This document shows, piece by piece, positions 12,701 to 23,710 of a stretch of 64,000 bases of DNA; the stretch's first letter is position 1; every line of letters begins with the position of its first letter. The position numbers and the translations under genes are program-made. This DNA is from Nymphaea colorata (Eukaryota; Streptophyta; Magnoliopsida; Nymphaeales; Nymphaeaceae). The notes beneath the pieces were generated by a model that had not been told where the DNA came from, ran no database searches, and worked only from the letters and a program-made list of their open reading frames with translations. The DNA lies in the NCBI RefSeq assembly GCF_008831285.2, contig NC_045148.1, positions 19,151,002 to 19,215,001 of the forward strand. Direction: 5' to 3'.

Positions 12701-13672
12701 AAAGATGGGCGTCCATGGGAAAAGAGTAAAAAGGGGAGAAATTGAGAGCCCTAACGGCTCTCAATTTTTGTCTCCGCCAAAAAGCCGATCCTGTGAAGAC
12801 GAAATTTCGCCCGATGGCAATAAACATTTCAGGTGAAATTTTTAAGCGTTTGTTGTGAAGAACGGTGAACGAATGAATTTTTATCCTTTCGTACATTTTT
12901 CAACCGATGCACATGATTTTTCCTATGCATCAAACGAGCCCTAAAGACATGTTTCAATGGGGTCAGGACGTCCCAAAATGTACAGTGAAACATCTCATGC
13001 ACCCCAAGGTGTGGTTGGGAGAAGGAGAAGCTGTCTAAAACATCATCTCATAGGGGAGCCTCATGACACCTGGTCAAAACTGTTTAAGTATGCCTAGATA
13101 AGCTTTATTACGTTGAAAATTGGTCAGATCTGGTACGAAGGATTTTGTCATTTTTGGCTGCAGTGAATTTGATTCCAAACCCCCCTGCAAATTATTAGCT
13201 GCACTAAATCCAACTTGGTTGCAACTCGGTAGCACTAGATCCTCAGTGTTTAGGTGCTTGATTATCAGCCAAATAGGAACTAAGTGTTAAAGAGGCATGT
13301 CTCTAGTTCTCTTCTCATGGATGCAAACCGGACAGATGGGAACGGCCTGGTGTTGTTTCAGCTGGCTGTGAGATAACTTGCCTGGATGCGCTAAGATTTT
13401 TTTTTTTTTTTTTTTTGCTCTCATCAAATCAATGCCTAAGTTGCATGATCAGTCTGAATTATGAAATGCAGTGGATTAAGAGTCCACAAAAGCATACGTA
13501 TGAAGCTATATACATGGCCTTTCCATTACCATCAATTACCGATAACAAGAGCAGTGCTATTTCTATTTGAACCATAGTACAAGACAGGCACGCTGGATAG
13601 CACATCCATCTGCCTTTTCTTTTAAAAGGAAGAGAAAACATAATAAGAAACTCACGAAAGCAACTTCGGAAG

Positions 13673-16588
13673 CTACTTAAAGTAGAGCTCGATTAGCTTT
13701 TTCAGTGTATCAAATACACTGGTAAATGGATTAAACTCAACTGGGGCTCTCAGTTGCAGATCAGGAAACTGGTTTGTTAAGGCTTCTTGCATTCCTGACA
13801 TGGACATCATAAGAGCAAGCTGACCGGGAGACATAACCTCACAATCCTGCGGTGTATCTTTAATCTTAGCAGGGTCGTAGCCAAAATTTGCCAGGTAAGA
13901 TTTGTATCTCTCAATGAATTCTGGCCCAGGGTTGGGGGTACGTGAATATATCTGAAACATCAGAAAAATGCCAAGATTTCAGATTGCCTAAAAGCTGATT
14001 TCAAGATCAAATTTGACAGGCAAGGCCAATCTGCTGCAACTAGCAACATGTTCAGCATAGCTGATTTTTTCCTGCTCAAGCAAATTTATAAAACAGGTAA
14101 TTAAATGGAAAAACCACTTTCGGGCACTGAAAACATCAAAGAAATTATATAGGACCTCAGTCATATTTGCTCCAAAACACCTTAATATCGTCACAAGAAA
14201 TTATTCCAAAGCTTTCACACTTGTTCTTTTTCTTCTTATTCCTTGAATTTCAGGATTGAAATAACCACACCTAGGACCACAAAACCAAGACCTCTTTGTT
14301 GATGACCCAACGCAAATTTTGTTTACTCTTTTCACAGGAAAGATATATTGATATAACTCTCCACTAATAACTGGATGAAAAGTGGACCTAACGAAACTAA
14401 AGGAAGATCATGAAAGATAATTTTGAAAATTCAATTCGAAGACAAGCAATGGAATCTTATTCACACTAACAAATGGGAGATCAATTTAGACACTTACCTG
14501 GACAAAACTTCTGTCTTTCGCTCCAGAAACAAGAGAGAATGTATCATAGTCTGTTGCAATCACATCGTATGGTTCCTTGGGAATGAAAGGTAATGTAGGG
14601 AAGCGGAGGTAGCACTTCTCCTTGATCATTTCTTGCTTCTCTAAATCCGTTTCCTTTTTCTCCAAATCTTCTTCAGACAGGCATTGTACTCTGCCTCTTA
14701 TCCCAGTAATATATCCATTGGGGCCACCATGAACACAAAATGTGTCAACTTGGATTGCTGGGACTTTTGGATCAAATGAGTAAACACCCTGGTAGGCACG
14801 TAAAATGATTTACCTACTACAGATATTAAACATCCTAATGATACTGGCCCTGAAATCTGAAAAATGAAAGATTCTGCAGAGCATCAGATATCAGGAATAC
14901 CTGGGTGCAATGGCAATCTTCTTGCCCTTGGCCGGCAAATCCACGCTTAAGTGAAGCCACTTCAAACCATCTCCCAGAATATCTGATGGGGTTGAAATCC
15001 TTGGCAGTCATACCCCTCATCATGAGCTGTCCACCTCTTTCATCTGTCATTTCAGCAGGAGGAAACCCTACACCAACGTCTATTGTGGATGCAAGTTGGC
15101 ACATGTTATTTTTATGTGATAACTCTTCAGCAATTACCTGGCCATGAATGAAATGGACACACAATCGGGTAAAATTTCAACCTTAAGTTTGTTATCTGGT
15201 GTAAAGATCTCTTCTGCCTACTGAATTATCATTCCCCAAAGAGGAGTTGACCCTAGACCAATAAGCTTTGCCTGTCGGCTTATGCTAATTCAAACCTTAA
15301 CTCTTTCAAACTAACGAGTTGTAGGCAGTTGTGCTCCAAATCTTGCAGAAACATCCCATTTGCTATGTCTAGCTTTTTTTACCATTCAGTTATTAGCTTC
15401 TTAACGCAAACAACTTACCTTCTCAGGTGGTAAAAGGAGTAGACATGATGCTGCAAGAGTACATACAAACTTCTCCGCAATAGCTTCACGGCTTACAGCA
15501 GAGCGACCCAGTGAGCAAAAAGCACTTTGTCTGCCTGCTGAAGAATGCTTCCTGTAGAAACAGAAAAAGAGCATGTCAAATTCAATGACATGCATAGCAG
15601 CAAGTAGCACAATTATAACAACGGCCGACATGTTTTAAGTATCACTGTTTCACAAGAAGCTCCGTTTGGACGTCACCAGGTTTCAACACGTTACGGCATC
15701 GCCATGACTCACCACCACATTTATGACCACTGGGCCTTTGAAGACATTGAAGAGAATCTATTCAAAAGAAAACTTTCAAGAATGAATTTGCCACAATAAA
15801 CATGAAAAGAACGTCTGTCAGTTGGTTTGAATGTTTCTGTTTCAACATCCATATCCACAACCCATGGCATACTTCTGCTTCATTTTTCTGTTCTCTCTCG
15901 AAGCAGTTATTTCCCCTTATGCTTGGTTCTTCATCATGAACTCCATCAGCAATGCACATGGTTGACTTATTTACTGTTTTGGATATTCAAACATCCATAC
16001 CATCATGCATAATTTGTAAACCAGGAAAAGAATGTCCATATTCGAATAATTTCTCGCAAAGAATTAACTTGCATCAAAGTTACAAGCCAATGGAGGCAAA
16101 AGAAAAAAATGCATGTCTCAGCTATACACAAAAGACTTTCTTAATAGCCCACTCTGGGAAATACTATTTAAATATAATCGGAAAACAGATATAATGTACG
16201 CCATGAGCATAAGAACAGTAAAATGCGTCGACATCCATGAAGAAAGGAAAGTGGGATAGGTCTCAAGAAGAACCCAATGTAGAAGCAAGATGGAAATCTT
16301 CCTCAAGCCTCATCCAAGCTAATATAAGCACTGTTGGAAGAATTCATTGATGCTTCACTCCAACAATCACAAATCCAGGAACCGTTCCTCGAAAACCAGC
16401 ACAATGCAACGCTTAGAGAAACAACCAGTATAATGCCAAGAATGAGAAGAAACCAAGAGTTTCACACACACACACACACGCACAGAGAGAGAGAGATTGG
16501 GTATTGATTGAAAAAGAGATTGGGAATTCATCCAATACCTGGGCAGAGATGGGGAAAATGGAAGAAGGGACGACGCTTGGAGGAGCAT
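13673..16588 (-). CDS. LCNP: Chloroplast lipocalin LCNP/CHL (five exons, complete)
   Basis: Exons 16539..16588, 15419..15551, 14901..15137, 14498..14788 and 13673..13951 splice with canonical sites and constant phase to 329 aa. Residues 1-60 form a Ser/Arg-rich bipartite-looking plastid/thylakoid-lumen transit region with a hydrophobic stretch (LAASCLLLLPPEK). The lipocalin GxW motif is in YSGRWFEVASLKRGF (about 114-128), followed by CHCTQ. Other family signatures are VDTFCVHGGPNGYITGIRG, EKQEMIKEKCYLRFPT, VIATDYDTFSLVSGAKD, YSRTPNPGPEFIERYKSYL and the C-terminus FDTLKKLIELYFK. Known role: a stress-induced lumenal lipocalin that protects thylakoid lipids and is needed for the sustained quenching component qH in LHCII. 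The start is the only in-frame ATG that splices in phase to exon 2. A short CA/GA microsatellite lies in intron 1. Confidence 0.93.
16463..16497. repeat. (CA)n-(GA)n microsatellite in LCNP intron 1
   Basis: About 9 CA units, a short interruption, then about 7 GA units, just downstream of the first LCNP donor in transcript sense. Confidence 0.9.
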
Positions 16589-17029
16589 CCTCTCTACCCC
16601 TCTCTCCCCTTCAATTGCCCAATTGGTGCAGGCGATCGGGAGAGGAGCCTGGTGTGCCGTAGCTCTCGTACACTCGCAACTTCTCTGCTGTGATGTGAGA
16701 GAGCATGACGCTAACCAGCTGGTGCTTTGTCTGCGACCTGCAGGGTTTGGGCCCCTTGCCCATTAACTGATTTCCAGCCCCATGCTCGTCTCCCACTTAA
16801 GCCCAAACGTAAGTGCTTTTACAACGAATATCCTACTTCATACGTACAATGGTAAATGTTGAACGAGACATCCAAAGAGTCGAAATTCCCAACAAACGTT
16901 AAGGCTACTAAAGTATGGCTTAACTTACGACAATCGACCACCACTTGGCCAGAAAGATATTTACAATAAAAATAAGATTTTGGCAGTTATGAAAGGAGCA
17001 CGAGAAATTCATTACCAAAAACTGGGTGG

Positions 17030-17260
17030 CTCAACGAGCAAAGGAAAAAAAAGAAAAACAACAAAAAAAAATTTATGAGGGGATCAAATTAAAGTTTTTA
17101 AATTTTGATTAGGACGGAAATATCATTTTTCAAAATTTTGTATATATAACCATAAAATTTTTTAAAATTTATCTACAAAATTTCTTTTTAAAAAAAAAAA
17201 ATTGAGGTAAAGCCATTAGCTCATGTGGGTCCTACCTTGACTCTGCCCCTGCGTGCTGAT
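17030..17260. mobile_element. Relic of the GGCGGAGCC/GGCTCTGCC MITE family
   Basis: AT-rich body followed by GTGGGTCCTACCTTGACTCT and GCCCCTG, the same right-hand end as the stretches ending near 21345 and 22133. The left end is not clear. Confidence 0.4.
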
Positions 17261-17727
17261 TTTTCACTAGCAGGAAATGGATTGGACCAGTTCATTTGAT
17301 TTTTGTAATGTGTTTGGACTTGGCACGGCACCAGTCTTTTAAGGATCAGATTAATGTTTGTCAACTGAGTCTGTAGTTCTAAATATTAGTTCTTTTTATT
17401 AATGGACAAGTTCATGCAATAGACCGGTTCATGACTTTTTTTTAATTGGCTAATCAAAATTGAGTGGCTGAAACCATTTAAACACCGAGTTATAGATTTA
17501 TCAACCCCTTTGGCCAATAAGTAGGCGTCTCCAAAAAGAATTGCTTCAAACTGGTTCCATGCTTCATTTATGTCATTTCATTAGGTACAAAGCCATTTTA
17601 ATTAGAGAGAGAGTCCATTTGACAGTCATAATGGTACTCTTAATTTCATTATCAACAATTTTCGATACCTTCACGATAGCCTTCTTCAGGAGTCAAACTA
17701 AAAACGTCGCTACAACATGACCACCAA

Positions 17728-18346
17728 CAGGGGCGGAGCCAAGGAGGGCGGGCGCATGGGCCCTAGCCCTACCTCAAAAAAAAAAATTACATGTAAATTT
17801 TAAAAAATTTCAATTATTCTATATAAAAATTAGAATAATGATTTATTTTAGAAACTTTAATTTTTTATTGTTTCTCTAATCTTAAATCAATACTCTAATT
17901 TCACTTGCTTTCATCACAGCTGCACAATTTGAGATTGACTTGTTTACAAACGAGTCAAGCTCGAGTTCAAATGTTTGCTTGAAATGTTAAATGAATCATC
18001 GCGTTCCAATTGTAAGAATTCAGTTAAATTAAACGTGACTTGGCTCTACTATATAATGAATGCTGAATTATGAGAAAATAGTTAAAATGAGTTTAAAAAA
18101 AGTGGTAGAGTCAAGTCGAGTTCCAGCTCGAGTTTCAGGTAACGAAAGTAAGTGAAATACTCCAAAGGTTAAATGAAAGCCAAAATTTCAGCTAACGAGC
18201 ATTGGTTATAAAATTTTGAATTTTTGAAAATCACCAATATATAATTGATGAAAACTTTTCTCAAATATCAATATGAAAATAATTTTTTTTTTGTGGGCAT
18301 GTGTAGGCAATTGGCCACATAATTCTCACACTTGCCTCTGCCCCTG
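17728..18346. mobile_element. hAT-like non-autonomous element with CAGGGGCGGAGCC ends
   Basis: The left end CAGGGGCGGAGCCAAG and the reverse complement of the right end (CAGGGGCAGAGGCAAG) match over most of 16 nt. The flanks show no duplicated 8-mer, so boundaries or age are uncertain. The body contains ACGAGTCAAGCTCGAG-type sequence (about 17935-18140) that matches, in reverse orientation, the relic at 48130-48525, indicating nesting. Confidence 0.5.
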
Positions 18347-18369
18347 GTTAAATGTTTTTAGAGCAAAAA

Positions 18370-18478
18370 GTATAGAATGCTGTTTCTGCAGCCAAATCGA
18401 GTTCAAATTGACAAAGAATAATTTTTTTTTTGTGGGAATGCTGTTTCTGCAACCAAATCGAGTTCAAATTGACCAAGA
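18370..18478. repeat. Direct duplication of about 60 bp
   Basis: GAATGCTGTTTCTGCA, CCAAATCGAGTTCAAATTGA and the following bases occur twice (near 18376 and 18437), separated by a T-run. Confidence 0.8.
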
Positions 18479-19018
18479 GGAAAGGTCATGACTCTTTTGA
18501 AAGGTCAAGACTGCGATTCCATAACCTTTCCATTAATGAGACTGAAGGTCACTGGTTGCTTTGCTCTGACCTGAATCACTTCATCAACTTCAGTAATTCA
18601 CATGGTTGAGTTCGTCCCTTTACTGATTCCACCCACCAGTTTCTTTCGCTATCGCGACTGTCTCCCTTTCCGAGCATTGGCACTGGTGGTTTTCAGGCGG
18701 CCTACTGGCATGTATGAAATTCTTCTAGACTCAACCAAAACGATAGCCATTAGTACTCACTTGACCAAAAATTGTATGTCATTAGTACTCACTGTGCAAA
18801 CAAATGTCATTAGTACTCACTTGACCAAAAATTGTAAGAATGGCTGCTGCTTTCCCACCTCCTTTGATTCTCATATCCCAAGTGTTTTTCACTTCCCTAC
18901 CTGTTCTTTCTTTATTCTGGCACATTTTAGTAGGGATCGAAGATATTATTGCAGATCATGTTCACCAAGAAATGACCCGAAATTTGACCTGACCTTTTAA
19001 AAGAGTCCTGACCTTTCC
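18479..19018. mobile_element. Foldback / MULE-like element with about 30-bp terminal inverted repeats
   Basis: The left terminus 18479..18508 (GGAAAGGTCATGACTCTTTT then GAAAGGTCA) and the reverse complement of 18989..19018 (GGAAAGGTCAGGACTCTTTT then AAAAGGTCA) differ at only two or three positions. No transposase is visible in the 540-bp body. Target duplications are not evident, so the superfamily is a guess from the long termini. A repeated phrase (ATTAGTACTCAC, three times between 18750 and 18835) lies inside. Confidence 0.6.
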
Positions 19019-19454
19019 ATAACCTTTCCACATGACTGATGAGGGAAGTCGCATCTGTCCCATCGCAAGCACCTAAAATGTCGTTAACAGTCTTCATCTT
19101 TTTGGTATGGTGAGTACCTCGCTTCTTGCTCGCAAAGGCGTCCGCTGTTTCGTCTGCATCCAAGAGCCACGTCGCCAGAAAAAAGCATCGGAGAATTGAA
19201 GGAACATTCATTAGCTGATAGATGATATGCACTTCATTAGAAGCCATTTAACTTCCAAACTCTCTGCTGGTTTCTCACATATTATTGCGTTTTATGGAAT
19301 AATGGGGTTGAAGATATGGGTGATTAATGTATAGTTTTTAACAAATAAGCTCCTACTGTTTGAACTTTAACAACGAAGCCCCCAACATTTTGGTATAATC
19401 ACTCGATTGTCTTTTGCCCTCAACCAGCAAGCGAGGGTCAACGGCTGTCGGCTG

Positions 19455-19803
19455 TAGGGGTGGGCATCGGGCTGGCCCAGCCAGCCTGGTAAAAACCGGA
19501 TTCAAGCCGGCTTGATGACCGAAACTCGGGCCGAGGCCCAGGCCTGATACCCGGAATTTGAGTTTGGGCCGGCTCAACCCAGCCAGGTTATAATAAAAAA
19601 AATAATATAAAAATAAATTTTTTTAATATAAAATATATTTTTAATAATAAATATATATTATTCATAAAAAATAATAGTTATTGGGCTGGATTGGGCCCTC
19701 GTCAAGCTGATCCGAGCCAGCCCGGGCCAGGGTTTTCGGACCGGGCCTGTACCGAACCAGGTATCGGGTACCCACCGATAGCTCGGCCAGACGCCCACCC
19801 TTG
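19455..19803. mobile_element. hAT-type MITE with TAGGGGTGGGC ends
   Basis: The left end TAGGGGTGGGCATCGGGC and the reverse complement of the right end (CAAGGGTGGGCGTCTGGC) are similar. The flanking 8-mers GTCGGCTG (19447..19454) and GTCGGCCA (19804..19811) match at 6 of 8 positions, as expected for an aged hAT target duplication. The 349-bp body has GGGCC-rich flanks round an AT-rich centre and no coding capacity. Confidence 0.65.
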
Positions 19804-20008
19804 GTCGGCCATTCACAGAAAGGTCGTTCAGTTATGGTCATCTATCAACAATTGCAAGTAAGAATCCTGATCAACATTTGATCTCCTCCAAACTGAAATT
19901 CATCCTAACAAAGAAAAAAGGGATATCATGGTCTGACCTTGTTGAAGGGAAGAGGCCTATCTCAGGCAGCAGGAAAAAAGTATGATCAACGCCGACAATC
20001 GTTGCAAG

Positions 20009-20189
20009 GGGCAGAGCCAGGATTTTTTCTAGGGTCGGGCCAAGACTATTTGCAGGCCGGGCCAGGGTCGGGCCAAGAGGAGCGACGAGGAGCGACCGGT
20101 CGGGCCAAACTAAAAAAATTTGATTTTTTCAATGTAAAAAAAAAATTCCTGGGCTCACCCGGGCCATGGCCCGGGCGAAGCCCCCCCTG
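20009..20189. mobile_element. hAT-like MITE (array-MITE family), solo copy with perfect target duplication
   Basis: GTTGCAAG occurs directly at both sides (20001..20008 and 20190..20197), a perfect 8-bp duplication. The body shares AGGGTCGGGCCAAG, GACCGGTCGGGCCAAACTAA and GGGCTCACCCGGGC with the MITE in every monomer of the 22.7-33.7 kb array, so it is the same family outside the array. It contains a small internal duplication of GGTCGGGCCAAG. Confidence 0.85.
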
Positions 20190-20667
20190 GTTGCAAGAGA
20201 AGAAGACTTTCAGATGGAAATGGGGAAAATGGCGGTACATAAATCCCTGCATATTAACTTCAAATAGCACAGTCTCTTCTAGATTAAAAGATCAAAATCA
20301 AACTTGGAGATCTTCCTCTTGGTGGTTTACATTAAGCCAATTTCTGATAGAATGTTCCTAATATGAGTCTGCTGCAAGTCACAGCAAGGTCGACACACAC
20401 AACCTATCTATCGACGGAATGCATGGCGACACTCGCCCGCCCCTCTATGGACAGCCGGTGAAGGTCGATGGCAGTTGTCCACCCCACTGGCTGTCCAGGG
20501 CCCACAGGACTATTGTCTTTCACATGAGAGCAGTGAAAGAGGTTGGACAAGACTGCAGAGGGGATTCTTCCATCAAACTAAACCCTGGAAAGATGAGAAA
20601 GCATTTGGTATTGTATATATTTACAAATAGGATTTTAGTACACTTCTTAGTCATTTCCCAACATCCT

Positions 20668-21063
20668 TTATTCATCAACCTGCTCGTTCATTTGCCAGAA
20701 GAAATTTCTAATAAAGCTCTCTACTTTGGCAAGCAGTTCGTCCGCTTCTTCCACCTCCCCTTCCTCCCTAGTTTGATAGCACAAATAGTTGGGATCTCTA
20801 TCATAGCACCATCCACTACTGGTGGCTCCTCTATGAATGCTAACTCCTCCATCTTCGTTATCTTCTGTAAACGGCAACAAAAGTCAAAAGCAACACAAAG
20901 AATTTTGTTAATAGAAACCAACTGAAACGAAGTATTCAAGTATATTACTGCTGCCCCCAACGAGAGAGAGACAACAACACTTGATGGAGACAAGAGAGAG
21001 TGAGATACTGTGGGGTTTGTTGTTGTTGCAGAGGAGGCAACAGGCAAGGACCATGAAGACCAT
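20668..21063 (-). CDS. Small two-exon plant protein, DUF761-like C-terminus (83 aa)
   Basis: Exons 21009..21063 and 20668..20864 join in phase (donor CACA|GTATCT, acceptor TTTACAG) to give 83 aa. The start is MVFMVLACCLLCNNNKPH, a short hydrophobic Cys-rich segment. The C-terminus has CYDRDPNYLCYQTREEGE and ADELLAKVESFIRNFFWQMN. The acidic tail with an FIxxF helix resembles the C-terminal motif of small DUF761/DUF4408 plant proteins, from memory only. Function unknown. The neighbouring tandem copy at 21454 is broken, which makes this copy the better candidate for a working gene. Confidence 0.5.
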
Positions 21064-21453
21064 GCTTAGGCCGCAGGCTAGAGCTTAACAACAGCCAATT
21101 ATCTCATTCCGTAGTCACGACAACAGTTTGAATTAAAGTTTGCAAATTTTGATTACGATCAAAATATTATTTTTCAAAATTTTTATATAAAACAAGTGGA
21201 TTTTTCTAAAATTTGCATGTAATTTTTTTTAAAAAAAATTATATGAAACAAGTAAAATTTTATAAAAAAATTACATATAAATTAAAAAAAAAATTGAGGT
21301 AAGACCAAGGCCCATGCAAGTCCTACCTTGGCTCTACCCCTGACTATAGTACTAAAATATGCACAAGTTAAGATTGTCTATCGAGATGGTGGGATGTTGT
21401 AGATATTTGCAAATAGGATTTTAGTACACTCCTTAGTCATTCCCCAACATCCT

Positions 21454-21849
21454 TTATTCCTCAACCTGCTCGTTCATTTGCCGAAAGAAATTTCTAATGA
21501 AGATCTCTGCTTTGGCAAGCAGTTCGTATGCTTCTTCAACCTCCCATTCCTCCTTAGTTTGATCGCTACAAATAGTTGGGATCTCTATCACAGCACCATC
21601 CACTAGTGGTGTTTCCTCCATCAAGGTTAGCTCCTCCATCTTTGTTATCTTTTGTAAATATTAACAAAAGTAAAAAACAACACAAAGAATTTTGTTAATA
21701 AAAACCAATTGAAACGAAGTATTCAAGTAGATTAATGTTTCCTCCAACAAGAGAGAGACAGTGACGCTTGATGGTGACAAGAGAGAGTGAGATACCGTGG
21801 GGTTTACTGTTGTTTCAGAGGGGCAGCAGGCGAGAACCATGAAGACCAT
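21454..21849 (-). pseudogene. Decayed tandem copy of the small DUF761-like gene
   Basis: The same layout as the gene at 20668..21063, with aligned words throughout (MVFMVLACC, ELLAKAEIFIRNFFRQMNEQ). In the reading frame used by the intact copy, exon 2 here meets a stop (NYL then TAG, near 21568), and a one-base length difference shifts the tail. The acceptor CAG has become AAG, and exon 1 is one base shorter. A 61-codon alternative frame stays open but uses a different N-terminal frame. Confidence 0.55.
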
Positions 21850-22187
21850 GCTTAGGCCGCAGGCTAGAAGCTTAACAATAGCCAATTATCTTATTCCGTA
21901 GTCAGGGCGACAACCTGAATTAAAGTTTCCAAATTTTGATTTTGATCGAAATATTTATTTTTCAAAATTTTATATAGAACAATTGAATTTTTCTAAAATT
22001 TGCACGTATTTTTTAAAAAAAATTATATGAAACAAGTGAAATTTTATAAAAATTTACATGTAAGTTAAAAAAAAAATTTTTTTTTTTGAGGTAAGACCAG
22101 CCCCCATGCAGGTCCTACCTTGGCTCTGCTTTTGTCTATAGTACTGAAACATGCACAATTTAGACTGTCTATCAAGATGGCGGGATG

Positions 22188-22711
22188 CACAAGCATTTAA
22201 ATGGACAAAAAGAAACAAGTAAAATGGTTTAAAGTATACAATAAATACTTATTTACAAAAAAATCTAAAACAGCTCAACAACAATTACAACTATGCATGC
22301 ACGAATCACCAATGGAGTGTCAATAAATGAGGAAAAGTACTTAATTTAAGTACTAAATATTGTGTCCTTGTTGGAGTGTTAAATGGAACTGATTAATCAT
22401 GTGGAACATGATCGTCATCTCCTCCCCAATCAGGACCCGCTGCAGGTTCCTCCCCTTCAAGGTTCCGTTAATTGTGATCAAGCGGCCGGCATACGACGAA
22501 AGACGACATAGCAAAGCCTTCCACTGGTCTGTTGCCTGAAGGGGAGGAGCTCCACGGAGTTCCATGCTTGACTCTCCAGTTGAAGCTTTTTCAATGTCTT
22601 TTCATGGTGTAAGACAAAAAAATCATGTTGATTTTCCTTTTAAATATCTATCACTCCACTAGAGGTCTCAATTCTTGAGGCCAAGATGGACGCGCATCTG
22701 TAAATACTTGA
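22188..22711. other. Unique flank left of the tandem array
   Basis: Not obviously repetitive. A minus-strand open frame at 22353..22565 (starting MELRGAPPLQ) matches no family I know. The sequence AATACTTG just before the first monomer (about 22703-22710) recurs near the end of the monomer, a possible recombination microhomology. Confidence 0.4.
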
Positions 22712-23710
22712 GGCCACCATTGTTGTTAAACTTGTGAGAAAGAGAGAGATTAGAAAAGCAGCTTTCAAAGGATGTGACAATGAGTCTGCCTCTTCTCGTT
22801 CTTCTTCAGTACTTTTTTCCTCCTCTCAAATGGCATCTCCATTCAACAACTATATGGCTTCTCAATTTGAACATGTCCAATGGCCTCTTTGTTGAATGGC
22901 CGTTGTCATTTCCTACAGCCATTGGGCTGCGATTGGGGGGAATTCTTACGTAGGGTTATATTCATCAAAATACCTTGCTGACCACAAGGTTATATTAATT
23001 GTGGCAAGCGAGAGTAGCTGTTTGAGAGTTTTGGTAAAAAGTTGCACGGTAATCTGTGGAAAGTCATAAGTTGGGCGGTGATTTGGTGATCGCTCAAACG
23101 TTAGGCGCTCATTTGTAATTTTTTCTATACTCTTCAATAGAAAGGAGCGATCTGAGAGGGAGCATCTTTGTTGAAGTTCAAATATGAGGGGCTTGTTTGT
23201 TAATCCCGTACTAGGGGCGGAACCAGGATTTTTTTTAGGGTCGGGCCAAGAAGAGAGACCGGTCTGGCCAAACTAAAAAAAAAAATTTTTTTTTCAATAT
23301 AAAAAAAAAATTTCTTGGGCTCACCCGGGCAGCCCCCCTCCCTCCGCCCCTGCCCGCATTGTTAGGTGTTAGTTTGTAATTCTTTGTTACTTTTTTGTAC
23401 AATATATCATGGACTTTGAGACTTTATAACAGCCATTTGCTTTCTTCATATGGCGTTGGTTGTTGCAGGTGTGGTCGATGTAGTCAAGATTTGTGTTATA
23501 AGCATTTTTCTTGCAGGTAGTCTATCGTGGCCTCTTAGTGATTTGCCTTCGTCTTCATTGCAGCCAACAATCTTTTTTACATCAATTACTCTTAGTGCGC
23601 TGCATTTGGTGGGGAATGAGTGACATCCTAAGTGCCAACATAACTAGATTGAACATGAGAATGTTTCTTTCCTAGGATCCAGATGCAGCTGAATGCTTGC
23701 AGTTTTTTTT
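22712..23710. repeat. Array monomer 1 (left terminal, most divergent)
   Basis: Full head present. It differs from internal monomers: AAAGGATGTGAC in the head, GGTCTGGCC in the MITE, CTTGCAGGTAGTC where others have CTTGCAGCAGTAGTC, and GAGTGACATCC where others have GAGTGAAATC. It supplies the template for the filler in monomer 2. Confidence 0.85.

Larger units (their letters stand above)
10063..13672. other. Intergenic region between convergent LTD and LCNP
   Basis: The first few hundred bases are LTD 3' flank. 11030-12945 looks like repeat-derived DNA: GTTTGATGCA words recur at both ends (near 11305 and, inverted, near 12920), and a 43-bp tandem repeat and a purine-rich block lie inside. A (T)19 run lies near 13398. 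No protein-coding exon was recognised on either strand. Confidence 0.45.
20611..22187. repeat. Tandem duplication of about 790 bp (two copies)
   Basis: Copy 1 is about 20611..21396 and copy 2 about 21397..22187. Both begin near AAATAGGATTTTAGTACAC, contain the small minus-strand gene, then an AT-rich tail ending CCTACCTTGGCTCT and a final GTCTATC-AGATGG-GGGATG. The tail is a copy of the MITE-like family also seen near 17.0-17.3 kb. Confidence 0.85.
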
